Source of the DNA: Symbiodinium microadriaticum
Lineage: Eukaryota > Sar > Dinophyceae > Suessiales > Symbiodiniaceae
Length of the DNA stretch: 64,000 bases
Direction: 5' to 3'
Assembly (NCBI GenBank): GCA_001939145.1
Contig: LSRX01000302.1
Coordinates: forward strand, 172,451-236,450
Part shown: positions 7,580 through 16,325 of the stretch, in pieces
Numbering within the stretch: the first letter of the stretch is position 1
Layout of the letters: the number at the start of each line of letters is the position of its first letter
Notes under the pieces: model-generated
Database searches by the model: none
What the model saw: the letters and a program-made list of their open reading frames with translations, nothing else
What the model was told of the DNA's origin: nothing
Program-made: the position numbers and the translations under genes

Positions 7580-10558
7580 CAAGAAGAAGGTCCTCGTTTC
7601 ACCCAAGAAGATGCTGAGAATTCAGGTTTGCTTCAAGCTGATCCTGTGGTTACCTCCTCTCCTAAGGAATGCCGGGGTGACTTGCCTCCACCGTGTGCAA
7701 AACACAAGTGGGGCCGCATTGGCCACTGGAACCTTGGTGGCCAGAAGCTTGAGATGCTAGATGTGATCTGCAAGGACCTTGATGTTTTACTTGTACAAGA
7801 AGTGTCCAGAGGGGATGTGGGTTGGTCCGAGTTCGATCGGGATGAGTTTCATTGGGTTGTTCACCGAGATGCTGACCAATGGAGGGGTGTTGCCGTTGGC
7901 ATTGCCCTTGACAGGTTTGACTCGACCATCAAGAAAATCCGGACCAAACGGGGCCTTTGGGTTGTCAGTCGAGTGTGTGGGCTCGGCCGTGTCATTTTTG
8001 GTTCTCTGCATTGTCATACCGGTGTCACTAATGAGGTCTACCAGGCAGCAGTGGATGAATTCTTTGCAGCCTGCCCCCGAAAGTTTCGACACCTTCCTCT
8101 CGTTTGCGGAGTTGACGCCAATGAGGTTCCCCACTGGAAGCCCTCCGACACTGAGCGCCTTGAGATTGACAACTGTGGGGCCAATTTCAACACGCTCCTC
8201 CACGACAGCATGCAGATTGGGATCCTCCCTTTACCGCCTGAGCCAGTCTTCAAGAACGCGTGGACACACTTTCCTCGGGATGAGACTCGTTCGGGTAGGC
8301 AGATTGATGTGATCCTTCGTCGTCAATTGCATCTCTCGGACGTCATCATTGATGCGGACCGACGTCACGCCCTTGGTACTGACCATGCTCTTCTTTCGAC
8401 GGTGTTGTGGACTGCCCGAGGACCTACGCGAACAAAATGGTCGTCGGATTCCAGAGCAAGGTGGGTTTGCTCGGAGCCTGTGCATCGAGACATTGTGGAT
8501 GAGGACGACTTGATTGAGATCGCCAAAGAATGCTCTCGCCCTCGCTTTCCACAGTCTTTCAAGGATGACGCAGAAACCTTCGAGGCCATTGGGGCTGCAC
8601 GCTTCTCCAACGCCAAGCAAGACTGGAAGAAAGTTCAGCGCATCCGCCGTGAGAAGAGAAAACAGTGGCAAACGCAACGGCTCAGCTCTATCCTCACCGG
8701 CAATTGGGAGGCTTATCGGCAACTTCAGCAGGAGAAGAAGCGGCGTCGTGGGTGGTGGGGTGACCTTCTTGAAGACCGCTCTGCTGCTCAACTCGCGGGG
8801 GAGATTGAAGATCACCTGCGCTCCAAGATGATGAGTGGCTCTGACCCCTCGAGATGGGACAGTCGTCTTGACGCGCTTCTCGCTGCCTGCCCTAGGGGGA
8901 CTGCTTTCCTGCCTTTCCAACTGCATGAAGTTGCATCTGAGCTTCAGTCCATGAGATGTCGCAGCGCAGTCGGTCCCGATGGCATTGGAGTGCACCTTCT
9001 TCGTGAGCTTGTGAGTCACCCCTCACTTGGCAATGAGCTTCTAAGTCTTATCAACCACATTGTTGAGACCCAGCAGTTGCCCACATCGTGGTCAAGAAGC
9101 TTCTTGGCCCTCATCGCGAAGGTGCCATCCCCCAAGAAACCGTCGGACCTGCGCCCCATTCAAGTCTCGTCTGCTTTTAACGTCAACAAGCTCGTGTGCT
9201 CCAGAGTGCTGCCCCACATGAGGTCTGGCTCGAAGATTTCTTGCTGTGGCAAAGGACGCCAATCCGCGGACCTTGTGGGGTGTGTGGGTCGTATGCGCGA
9301 CATCTGTCGTGAGTGGCGCCATCCTATGCTCCTGGGCAAGTTAGACGTCTCTGGCGCCTTCGACAAGATCGACAGGGGGCGAGTTGCTAGTTTCATAATT
9401 GACAAACTTTCTGGACGTGATCTTCCCAACGAGCTTCGGTACATGCTTGAGCAGCTCCGCAGCCACAACGTCGCAGGCATGGCACCGGGTGGGGTCGACA
9501 TTGCCCTTCGACCTGACGTTGGCATTAAACAAGGAGCCCCAGAAAGTGCAGAGATCTTCGCGATGATCATGGACTCCTTGCTCTCGGACCTGGTGCGCTG
9601 CCAGCAGTGGAAGGACATGGGTCGGGGCTTTGACGGGGCCGACATCGACGTCCTGCTGTACCAGGATGACATTTTCCTGATTGACACCGACATGAATCGT
9701 CTTTGTCGCCGCATCAAAATTATCGATCGATGCCTCTCCAGAGTTGGCCTCTCTCTGGCCACCTCCAAAACAAAGATCGTGGCAAATGAGTACTACACCG
9801 GGCCCCGTAGGGTGCAGGTCAATGGTGACACTTTCCAGCTTGCTGAACGGGGTGACTCCTTGAAAGTCCTTGGTCTCAACTTTTCGCTCTCCCAGGACCC
9901 TTCGGAACAGGCCCAGGAAGTCATCGCGAGAGCGCGTGCTGCTGCCGCCTCCCACAGTGACATCTTGAATGCGCCTGGCCCGTGGAAGGCCAAGGTTGGA
10001 ATCGCTCGCACACTGGTGGAAAGCCAGTTTAACTGGATTGGCGGGGCTCTCCACTGGGGGCAAAGCTCCCTGCATGCTCTAAACACGTTGCAGCTCCAGA
10101 TTCTTCGCACTGCCTTTGGTCTGAAAAGATACGGGGGTGAATCGTGGGTGGATTGGAACAAGAGGTCCCTTCGTCTCGTTCGGCTTTGGCTTCACTCAAA
10201 TGATTGCCCGCGTTGGTCCACACGCATCCTGACATTGCAACATATGCTACACGGACATTGGGCGCGGCGCCTTGAGTATGTTGACAGCACTCCAACCGCA
10301 TGCCCCCCGATGAGAGCCTTGATGTGGCGAGGAACGAAGTGGTGGCGACAACAACAAGCCCTTAGCCCTTCTGTCTCCCTTCGTCGCCCGGGTAGGTTTT
10401 ACGCGTGTAACACAGAACGTCAGCTCGCACAAACTCATGGAACAGATTGGGCCCTGACTGCCTTGGATCGTCATGCTTGGTTCCGTGAACGTGATGCCTA
10501 CGTCCGTGAATGGGATGTTCGGTGGGCCTCTGGCCGTCAGCTTTCCCTTCGGTGCTGA
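7580..10558 (+). CDS. LINE ORF2: AP endonuclease plus reverse transcriptase
   Basis: Performs target-primed reverse transcription: the endonuclease nicks DNA and the RT copies element RNA onto the nick. With codon 1 at TTG 7628, the APE-type endonuclease residues are Asn35 (WNLGG), Glu58 (LLVQEV), Asp163/Asn165 (CGVDANEV), Asp227 (RQIDVIL) and Asp252-His253 (GTDHALLS), all present. A basic linker follows (about 300-420). The RT occupies about 435-710, with RSAVGPDGI, Asp573 in KLDVSGAFDK, GIKQGAPES and the catalytic YQDD at 678-681. The C-terminal region (710-976) has Trp-rich motifs but no visible zinc knuckle or RNase H. The first in-frame ATG (7754) would lose WNLGG, so translation probably depends on readthrough from ORF1 or a non-ATG start. 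All catalytic residues are intact. Confidence 0.93.
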   Translation, partial: QEEGPRFTQEDAENSGLLQADPVVTSSPKECRGDLPPPCAKHKWGRIGHWNLGGQKLEMLDVICKDLDVLLVQEVSRGDVGWSEFDRDEFHWVVHRDADQWRGVAVGIALDRFDSTIKKIRTKRGLWVVSRVCGLGRVIFGSLHCHTGVTNEVYQAAVDEFFAACPRKFRHLPLVCGVDANEVPHWKPSDTERLEIDNCGANFNTLLHDSMQIGILPLPPEPVFKNAWTHFPRDETRSGRQIDVILRRQLHLSDVIIDADRRHALGTDHALLSTVLWTARGPTRTKWSSDSRARWVCSEPVHRDIVDEDDLIEIAKECSRPRFPQSFKDDAETFEAIGAARFSNAKQDWKKVQRIRREKRKQWQTQRLSSILTGNWEAYRQLQQEKKRRRGWWGDLLEDRSAAQLAGEIEDHLRSKMMSGSDPSRWDSRLDALLAACPRGTAFLPFQLHEVASELQSMRCRSAVGPDGIGVHLLRELVSHPSLGNELLSLINHIVETQQLPTSWSRSFLALIAKVPSPKKPSDLRPIQVSSAFNVNKLVCSRVLPHMRSGSKISCCGKGRQSADLVGCVGRMRDICREWRHPMLLGKLDVSGAFDKIDRGRVASFIIDKLSGRDLPNELRYMLEQLRSHNVAGMAPGGVDIALRPDVGIKQGAPESAEIFAMIMDSLLSDLVRCQQWKDMGRGFDGADIDVLLYQDDIFLIDTDMNRLCRRIKIIDRCLSRVGLSLATSKTKIVANEYYTGPRRVQVNGDTFQLAERGDSLKVLGLNFSLSQDPSEQAQEVIARARAAAASHSDILNAPGPWKAKVGIARTLVESQFNWIGGALHWGQSSLHALNTLQLQILRTAFGLKRYGGESWVDWNKRSLRLVRLWLHSNDCPRWSTRILTLQHMLHGHWARRLEYVDSTPTACPPMRALMWRGTKWWRQQQALSPSVSLRRPGRFYACNTERQLAQTHGTDWALTALDRHAWFRERDAYVREWDVRWASGRQLSLRC

Positions 10559-10914
10559 AGCCCTCTCCCTCTGTAAGTGACGCTCTCTGACGGGGCTGAT
10601 ACACAGTGGTGAGTAGGCCTTGGCGCTGCTTTTCGTCCTTTCTGACCTGGCGACACGGTATTTCTTCCTGTGCATGCCCTTTACATGAACATTCTCAGTG
10701 CTGAGCTCTGTCCGATGATGTACCGAGTTCTTTCTTTGTACCTCGAGAATCGCGAACTGTGTTCAATGACTACGACTCTTTTGCCGCGAGGTTGTGTGCT
10801 GTACGTCTCTGGATTGTCCGCTGCTCCTGTGGCTCGAGGCTGTTTGGAACCTCCTGTACAAGCCCTTCCTTCTCGCGCTCGCGCTCACATGGCGTCCTTT
10901 GCGGTGAACGACAA

Positions 10915-11979
10915 ATGCTGGTGGCATCGCCCTGGAGGAGGCCTTCGACGCCTTCTCGCCTGCCTGCAGCTACTGGGTCTCCTCAGTCTCCTCCTCCCTG
11001 GTCTGACGAGGAGATTGCTGCCAGGAATGCCGCTGCCTGGGAGGATGAGTGCTGGACCTCGCCGTGGACTACCACATCCTTACAGAACGCCTGGGATGAC
11101 GATTGTGAGACAGGACATGTTCCGGCCACTTCCCAGCTGTGCTCGCCTGCTGCCCCCGACGCCTCCAACAACCTACCTCAGCCTGGGGTGACCTTGTCTG
11201 CCTCCTCTTCGTCCTCCTGGATGCCTCTGACGGGGGTGACTTCGCAAGCTTCATCCTCGTCGTCCTGGGGGATTGATGGCAATGGCTCTTCGTCTTCGAT
11301 CCAGCTGGCAGGGACGTCGGAGACTCTCTCTGCCTGGGATGAAAATCTGTCGATGAGTCTACAGGAGGAGGAGATACATGCGGCGACCTCGCTTGGCGCA
11401 CTTGGGGGTGCTCTTCCCCTTGCACCTATTCCTGAAGAGATTCCACATCCCTTCGGCCTGCCGCCCATCCAGGAAACAAGTGTGACGGCCTCTGCTACTC
11501 AGCAGCTGGACGCAAACGACCTCCTGGCCAAGCTGTCTGATGGACGCCCTCTTCGTGGACGACCTCCCGCTCCTCTACGTGGTGACGTTGTACTTCCTCA
11601 TGCTCGTGATCCCTCGTCCCTGGCAACGCCGAAGGGAAGCTCTCCGCCGAAGGTTGGCGAGGTAGACTGGTCCAGCCCAGGAGTCACTCAACGTGGTTCT
11701 CGCACCAGGCCTGGGATCGACAGGTGGCACAACTTGGACGGCACAATCCGCTATCGACTTCGTGAGGAACAGAGCCAAGCTTGCGGTCCTGCTACCTGCC
11801 CTCCTACCGACGGCCCCTCCGCCCACTCGTCAATAGGCAGTGAGCTCACGCCCGAGGCAACCCAGCACGCCTCATCCCACACCTCCTTCTACGACGGCAA
11901 GACTTGGCAGGAACATGCTGGGGAACCTGAAGTCACTGGGGAGACCTCCACCTGTGACCCAGCTGCACTGAAGGGGTGA
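10915..11979 (+). CDS. LINE third ORF, first part (Ser-rich), unrecognised
   Basis: 354 codons from ATG 10915 to TGA 11977-11979, following ORF2 by about 360 bases. The start is uncertain because the frame is also open upstream without ATG and another frame has ATG 10890. Early sequence PPPWSDEEIAARNAAAWEDECW looks folded. Later it becomes low complexity with repeated GVT-S-SSSSSW blocks at about 11185-11270. The same motif continues in the next frame after the stop, so this reads as one protein broken by a frameshift. A third ORF downstream of an RT is unusual for LINEs. Function unknown. It could also be a host-derived insert. Confidence 0.5.
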   Translation: MLVASPWRRPSTPSRLPAATGSPQSPPPWSDEEIAARNAAAWEDECWTSPWTTTSLQNAWDDDCETGHVPATSQLCSPAAPDASNNLPQPGVTLSASSSSSWMPLTGVTSQASSSSSWGIDGNGSSSSIQLAGTSETLSAWDENLSMSLQEEEIHAATSLGALGGALPLAPIPEEIPHPFGLPPIQETSVTASATQQLDANDLLAKLSDGRPLRGRPPAPLRGDVVLPHARDPSSLATPKGSSPPKVGEVDWSSPGVTQRGSRTRPGIDRWHNLDGTIRYRLREEQSQACGPATCPPTDGPSAHSSIGSELTPEATQHASSHTSFYDGKTWQEHAGEPEVTGETSTCDPAALKG

Positions 11980-12218
11980 CTTCCTCGGATTCTTCGTCCT
12001 GCTCTGAGGTAGGATTTTGGAAGAATGGCATTTGGCAACCGAGAGCGCGCACACCCCAGGAGGCCAGACAACATCGGGGAGGCAGTGGCCCGCAGAGAAT
12101 GATGCGGAAACAGCTTCGCATGGACAGTTACATGCAGGGGACATGGCGCCCTGCCTGGCTGGAGCGCTACATTGAGGACAAAAAACGTCGCGAGGACACT
12201 GCACGTTGCTCCTCCTGA
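11958..12218 (+). CDS. LINE third ORF, middle part in a shifted frame
   Basis: Open in the frame one base before that of the preceding part. It continues the GVTSSDSSS motif and then gives a non-repetitive, basic and aromatic stretch (VGFWKNGIWQPRART, WRPAWLERYIEDKKRRED) that looks like a true conserved segment. It overlaps the beginning of the following open frame (12172 on). This supports a -1 shift near 11958-11979 and a return near 12172-12218. Whether the shifts are mutations, assembly errors or programmed cannot be told. Confidence 0.4.
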   Translation, partial: PSCTEGVTSSDSSSCSEVGFWKNGIWQPRARTPQEARQHRGGSGPQRMMRKQLRMDSYMQGTWRPAWLERYIEDKKRREDTARCSS

Positions 12219-14562
12219 AACTACGCCCGTCTCCTCCTCGGCTCCGCCTGCGACCTCCCACCTCACGGACCCAGACCCTTGGGGAGCAAGATGGCGAGAC
12301 GGCGACGATTCTTGGTGGAGTTCTTCTTCGTGGAGCACCTCTTGGAACTCTTCGTGGCTGTGTTCTTCGTGGAGCTGGTCTACTTCGTCCACTACCACTA
12401 TGGAGCCGGTCCTCCAGGAGCAAGAGGACTTCCCGCCCAACTACGGCTTGTTCCCTGATGTGGGCCCTGCTCTTCCCCCCACTCCTCCTAACCCTTGGCT
12501 GCTACAACTGACCGGAGCTGAGTGCAGGCTGTTGCAGGAAGGAGGAGTACCGGAACTCCCGGTGGAGCGGATTGACCTGTTGCTCGAATGCCTTGAAGAC
12601 CATCAGGCGGCGGACCACGGGCCGGAGGCAAGGTGGGCGCTGGCACGTTTGGTTCGTCGCCTTGAAGACGCTCAGGCAAGCTTGCAAGTGGTGTTGGAGG
12701 TCTTAGCGCGCCGCCTGCGACCTCGTGGATACCTTCCTGTCACACGAGTCCCGCATGCACGTGCTGAACAAGTACGTCTTCTTACTTGGATGATTAACTC
12801 TGCGGCCTTTGTTACGGAGACACTGGAGTTTCACCTCCGCACTCCCCTGCAGCCGGACGAAACGACTCTAGCAGCCGGTCCTCGTGCTTCCCCTCCTGCT
12901 GCCCCTGTGGGACGCCTGGATGATGAGCAAGCTGTCTCCTCGGAGGATGGGGAAGCAGCTGCAAGTTCGTCCTCACCTCACGGGATAGTGATGTCTAGCA
13001 ACGCCTCGTGTCGATCGCGGTCAAGGAGCCCGCCTCCACGTCCCCCTGACGACACCTTGGGCTACACTATGGGGGCCGACGCTTTTGGCCTGGACATCTG
13101 CCTATTGCCAGCTGAGAGGGAAGACGAGGACATGGAAGTGTCGCTTTCGTCTGTCCCGGAGGGCATACAACGAGCTCTTGACGGGGAGCTCCTGGGCATC
13201 TGGCGAGAACCGCACGACGAAGAGGATGCCGTAGCCACCAGCAGCTCTGCGCAGTCTGCATCCACAACATCGACTACGATGACTTCTGCCTCAACGTCTA
13301 CGTGGACCTCCTTGACTGCGCCGTGTACTACCCCGTGGACACCGTCTCTCAGTACGACGACAACCTCTACGTGGACTTCGCTGACAACGCCGTGTACTAT
13401 CCCGTGGACACCGTCTTCCAGCACGACGACTACCTCGAGCTTGACAACCCCGCATGCATGCAGTTTGGAGCCATCCTCATGTATGCAGGAGACTACTTCC
13501 GGCACTGCCTCCTCGACTTCACCCTCGCCTCTTTCCGCCTTACCGGGCCCATGGGGTGACTTGGCTACTTCCTTGCCCTCCTCTTCGTCATCCTCTATGT
13601 GGCCTTGTACTGCATGGGGATCCTGGGGTGGAGTTGCTCTGGTTTGTTTCTCATCAGAACCGGGAGTCTGGACGAGTACCACGACCAGTACCTCTAGAAG
13701 CTCGTTGGATGTCATCGGCAACAGCACGGCTGACCTCATGGTGTTTGCCAACACTGCTGACGTCGTAGATGCCTTACACAGGCTTCTGGCCCGAAGCCGT
13801 GCTTTGGTTCGCAATCAGAGATTGCTCCTGGAGGCCCTTGAGGAAGCTGTGCTCTGGCTCCCAGTTCCCCCCTCGGCTCCGGTCCTCAATGGGCCGACTT
13901 TGGACGTGGAAGTGTGGGCCAATGTTGCTCGACTTGCTGGTCACGCCGATGGTGCCCCTCCTACCTCCACTGTGCCGGTGCCTCGCCCAGCCCATGCAGT
14001 TCTCCTTCAACCTGGTCTGCCTTCGAATCTGAGTGCCATTCGTGACGCCCTTCCTGGTCTACCGGATAGAGATACTGCTGGGCTTCGTCGACGACTGTGG
14101 CGCCGTCATGTGGCGGAACAGCATGTGCTTGCTGAGGGTAGTGCACCTTCTGCTACTGCCTCCGGTGAGCCGCTCTTTTTAGTTCAGACTGATGAGAGTG
14201 CTGCGGTCCCCATCCCTGCAAACCATCCTCCTCTACGACGGGTTCCACGTGGTCAGGAAGTTCATCAACGACGTCGCCTTCAACACCCACGTCGTGTCGG
14301 ACTGTTCCTGTCTAATGGCCTGCTGGAGTCTGTGAGTTCCGAAGCTCGACCTGGCAGTTCGGGGGGAGTGGTTTTGCCGAACAGTGGTGTGGCGACGAGT
14401 TCCTCGGCTGAGGGCGTGCCCCCTTCTGAGCCTGTGTTGAGCGAGGGTTTACCTGTGCTGGCTCCTGCTCAATGGGCGGAAGCTTCCAATGTGGCCTCAG
14501 CCGATGCAGCTTCCAGAAGCCACTTTTCGGGTAGTCGCAACCGTAGTCGCAGTCGTGATTAA
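12172..14562 (+). CDS. LINE third ORF, last part (Ser/Thr/Trp-rich, SR-type C-terminus)
   Basis: 797 codons including the TAA. The frame has no ATG until 12400, fitting a continuation of the preceding segment. Order of parts: a Trp/Ser-rich stretch (12300-12395); a possibly helical folded region with many Leu and charged residues (about 12480-12840); acidic and Ser-rich linkers; a 69-bp tandem repeat coding Thr/Trp/Pro-rich sequence (13297-13434); a second helical region (about 13730-13940); and an Arg-Ser C-terminus ending SRNRSRSRD. The RS end suggests RNA or protein binding, but this is inference. I do not recognise a family. It ends 143 bases before the A tail, so it is part of the element. 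Confidence 0.5.
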   Translation: MRTKNVARTLHVAPPETTPVSSSAPPATSHLTDPDPWGARWRDGDDSWWSSSSWSTSWNSSWLCSSWSWSTSSTTTMEPVLQEQEDFPPNYGLFPDVGPALPPTPPNPWLLQLTGAECRLLQEGGVPELPVERIDLLLECLEDHQAADHGPEARWALARLVRRLEDAQASLQVVLEVLARRLRPRGYLPVTRVPHARAEQVRLLTWMINSAAFVTETLEFHLRTPLQPDETTLAAGPRASPPAAPVGRLDDEQAVSSEDGEAAASSSSPHGIVMSSNASCRSRSRSPPPRPPDDTLGYTMGADAFGLDICLLPAEREDEDMEVSLSSVPEGIQRALDGELLGIWREPHDEEDAVATSSSAQSASTTSTTMTSASTSTWTSLTAPCTTPWTPSLSTTTTSTWTSLTTPCTIPWTPSSSTTTTSSLTTPHACSLEPSSCMQETTSGTASSTSPSPLSALPGPWGDLATSLPSSSSSSMWPCTAWGSWGGVALVCFSSEPGVWTSTTTSTSRSSLDVIGNSTADLMVFANTADVVDALHRLLARSRALVRNQRLLLEALEEAVLWLPVPPSAPVLNGPTLDVEVWANVARLAGHADGAPPTSTVPVPRPAHAVLLQPGLPSNLSAIRDALPGLPDRDTAGLRRRLWRRHVAEQHVLAEGSAPSATASGEPLFLVQTDESAAVPIPANHPPLRRVPRGQEVHQRRRLQHPRRVGLFLSNGLLESVSSEARPGSSGGVVLPNSGVATSSSAEGVPPSEPVLSEGLPVLAPAQWAEASNVASADAASRSHFSGSRNRSRSRD
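13297..13434 (+). repeat. 69-bp tandem repeat inside the third ORF
   Basis: Two units start at 13297 and 13366 with TCTACGTGGAC and share most of their length. The long frame reads them as Thr/Trp/Pro-rich sequence. The -1 frame (13302-13559) is also open and reads them as an acidic Tyr/Val-rich sequence, so the coding frame here is not fully certain. Confidence 0.75.
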
Positions 14563-14704
14563 TGCTGTTGCAGTTGATCGCAGTTTGTGTTTCTTTTCTT
14601 GGCTGGGCTCGTGCTGTAAATGCCGCCCTGGCCGGAGTGCATGCCAACCATTGGCAGGCCACCGACCTTTGCATCTGCGGAGCGAAAGGGTCATTGCACT
14701 TTTT

Positions 14705-14715
14705 AAAAAAAAAAA
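14705..14715 (+). other. LINE poly(A) tail
   Basis: Eleven A residues follow TTTTT and abut CCCTAAATCC. This marks the 3' end of the retrotransposon, as expected for target-primed reverse transcription of a polyadenylated RNA. Confidence 0.85.
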
Positions 14716-14725
14716 CCCTAAATCC
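14716..14725. repeat. Right copy of probable LINE target-site duplication
   Basis: CCCTAAATCC, identical to 5785-5794, directly after the A tail and continuing into further CCCTAAA units. Confidence 0.65.
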
Positions 14726-15060
14726 CTAACCCCTAAACCCCTAAACCCTACTCTTGAAGAGCCCTGGGCCCGGTGTTTTAAAGGCCCCCCCCAAGGAACA
14801 AATCTGGCCAAATGCAAGACCTTGACATAACTTCTTTAGGGTTCTAGGGATACCCTCTGTCCCTAACAGAGCACGAAGATAGAGAGACCCTAAACCCTAA
14901 GATCCCAAACCCTAAGACTCTAAACCCTAAGACCCCAAACCCAAAGACCCTAAACCCTAGGACCCCAAGCAATAAGCCCTTAAGGCCCTAAGACTCTAAA
15001 CCTTAAACCCTGTCACCCCAAACCCTAAGACCCTAAGGCCCTAAGTCCTGAGGCCACCAA
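14716..15060 (-). repeat. Telomere-like array at the 3' flank of the LINE, interrupted
   Basis: Clean CCCTAAA units at 14716-14756, then unique sequence, then degenerate CCCTAAG/CCCTAAA/CCCAAAC units from 14885 to about 15060. Confidence 0.8.
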
Positions 15061-15176
15061 GCCCGATGAGGGGCTGCTTGGCATGGCCGTGTCGGAGATG
15101 GTCGTCGAGCTCGGGTCCTACGGTTTCGGGTTGCAGGTTTACTGCTTGGGTCTCCTGGGCTTCAGGGTGCGGTCGG

Positions 15177-15300
15177 GCTTAGGGTTTTAGGGTTTAGGGT
15201 TTAGGGTGTAGTTGGGCTTAGGGTTTAGGGTTTAGGGCGTAGTTGGGTTTAAGGTTTAGGGCGTAGGGTTTAGGGTGTAGTTGGGCTTAGAGTCTTAGGG
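15177..15300 (+). repeat. Interstitial telomere-like block (TTTAGGG)
   Basis: TTTAGGG units alternate with GTAGTTGGGCTTAGGG, a higher-order unit repeated about three times. Confidence 0.8.
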
Positions 15301-15832
15301 GGGGTTGAGGGTTTGGCCTTCTGAGTGACTTTTTACATCCAGAATCCTTGTAATTAGGGTTCATCTCGAACCCGACTAAAACCCAGTATTACCCCTAGGC
15401 TCCATTGTAGTTCCTTTTGGGGACTAGCGTTTGGGTGTATAGGGCTGGGCCTATAGGCGCTGTTCTAAAGGGATTCCGGCCAACCCAGGGGCCGCCTCGG
15501 ATTTCTACCACCCTTGTGCCGAAAAAGCCCTGATGCCCTAACTAACATTCACTGTTCCAAGCGGCATTCGAATTTGATTCTTGCGAGAGTATTCGTATTG
15601 CTACTACTGTGATGAACCACTGTTCTCATTACTGTTAATATGTTTTCAGGTTTCATTACTTTTTTATGAGTTATTGTGCTCTTAGTATGACTATCATTGA
15701 CCCTGAGAAGAGGTTGCCGGACGTCCCATCTGGGCCCACGATGGACGAAGATCCCCTGAGCGAGGAGAGAGCTCTTCGGGCTTACGGGTGTCAGACGTGG
15801 GAGTTAGTTTGGGTGTAATCTTCGTGTTGATA

Positions 15833-15990
15833 AGGGTTTAGGGTTTAGAGTTTTGTGTTTAAAGGGTTTAGGTAGGATGTTAGGGTTTAGGGTTTATGGG
15901 GTTTTAGGTAGGATGTATAGGGTTTACAGGGCTTAAGGGTTTAGGGTTTCTAGGGGTTTAGGTAGAGTGTAGGGTTTATTATAGTGTTTA
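15833..15990 (+). repeat. Interstitial telomere-like block (TTTAGGG), degenerate
   Basis: Includes repeated GGGTTTAGGTAGGATGT-like segments, so the telomere-like unit itself sits in a longer degenerate repeat. Confidence 0.75.
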
Positions 15991-16185
15991 AGGTTTAGGG
16001 TCTGCGGGCGAAGGCAAAGGAGGGTCCTTCCATTCGGAGTCCCACACAAAGTGTACTTATCATCTAATGTGCGTCCTGAGACCCCAACCCAACACCCGCC
16101 TTGCTGAGCCTCACAAATGATTTGAAGAGCGGCTCGTGGAATTCTTTCACTCGGAACCCTGGCGCCCTTACCCCTGAACCCCTAA

Positions 16186-16236
16186 ACTTACTTGCTTGCT
16201 TGCTTGCTTGCTTACTTACTTACTTACTTACTTACG

Positions 16237-16312
<76 letters not shown>

Positions 16313-16325
16313 CACACACACACAC
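16186..16325. repeat. (TTAC)n tetranucleotide array followed by (CA)n
   Basis: A few CTTG units, then more than 20 TTAC units with one variant, ending at 16310 and followed by (CA)7. The Leu-Thr-Tyr reading frames across it are artefacts of the repeat. Confidence 0.97.

Larger units (their letters stand above)
5795..14715 (+). mobile_element. LINE (non-LTR retrotransposon), near full length, inserted in telomere-like DNA
   Basis: About 8.9 kb. In order it holds a 5' leader (5795-6235), ORF1 with coiled coil (6236-7579), ORF2 with AP endonuclease and reverse transcriptase (7580-10558), a third ORF region rich in Ser, Thr and Trp (about 10915-14562), a short 3' end and an 11-base A tail (14705-14715). 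The ends are defined by the shift from CCCTAAA repeats to unique sequence and by the matching CCCTAAATCC on both sides. No LTRs, integrase or RNase H were seen. A TGA splits ORF1 from ORF2 in one frame, and the third ORF changes frame, so this copy may be inactive. Its GC-rich, long-open character contrasts with its surroundings. Confidence 0.88.

Noticed and set aside
7779-8312. 177-codon open frame overlapping ORF2
   Set aside because: A different frame of the endonuclease region; the ORF2 frame carries all catalytic motifs.
13062-13814. 250-codon antisense acidic Val/His-rich open frame
   Set aside because: Shadow of the third ORF and its 69-bp tandem repeat; no independent support.
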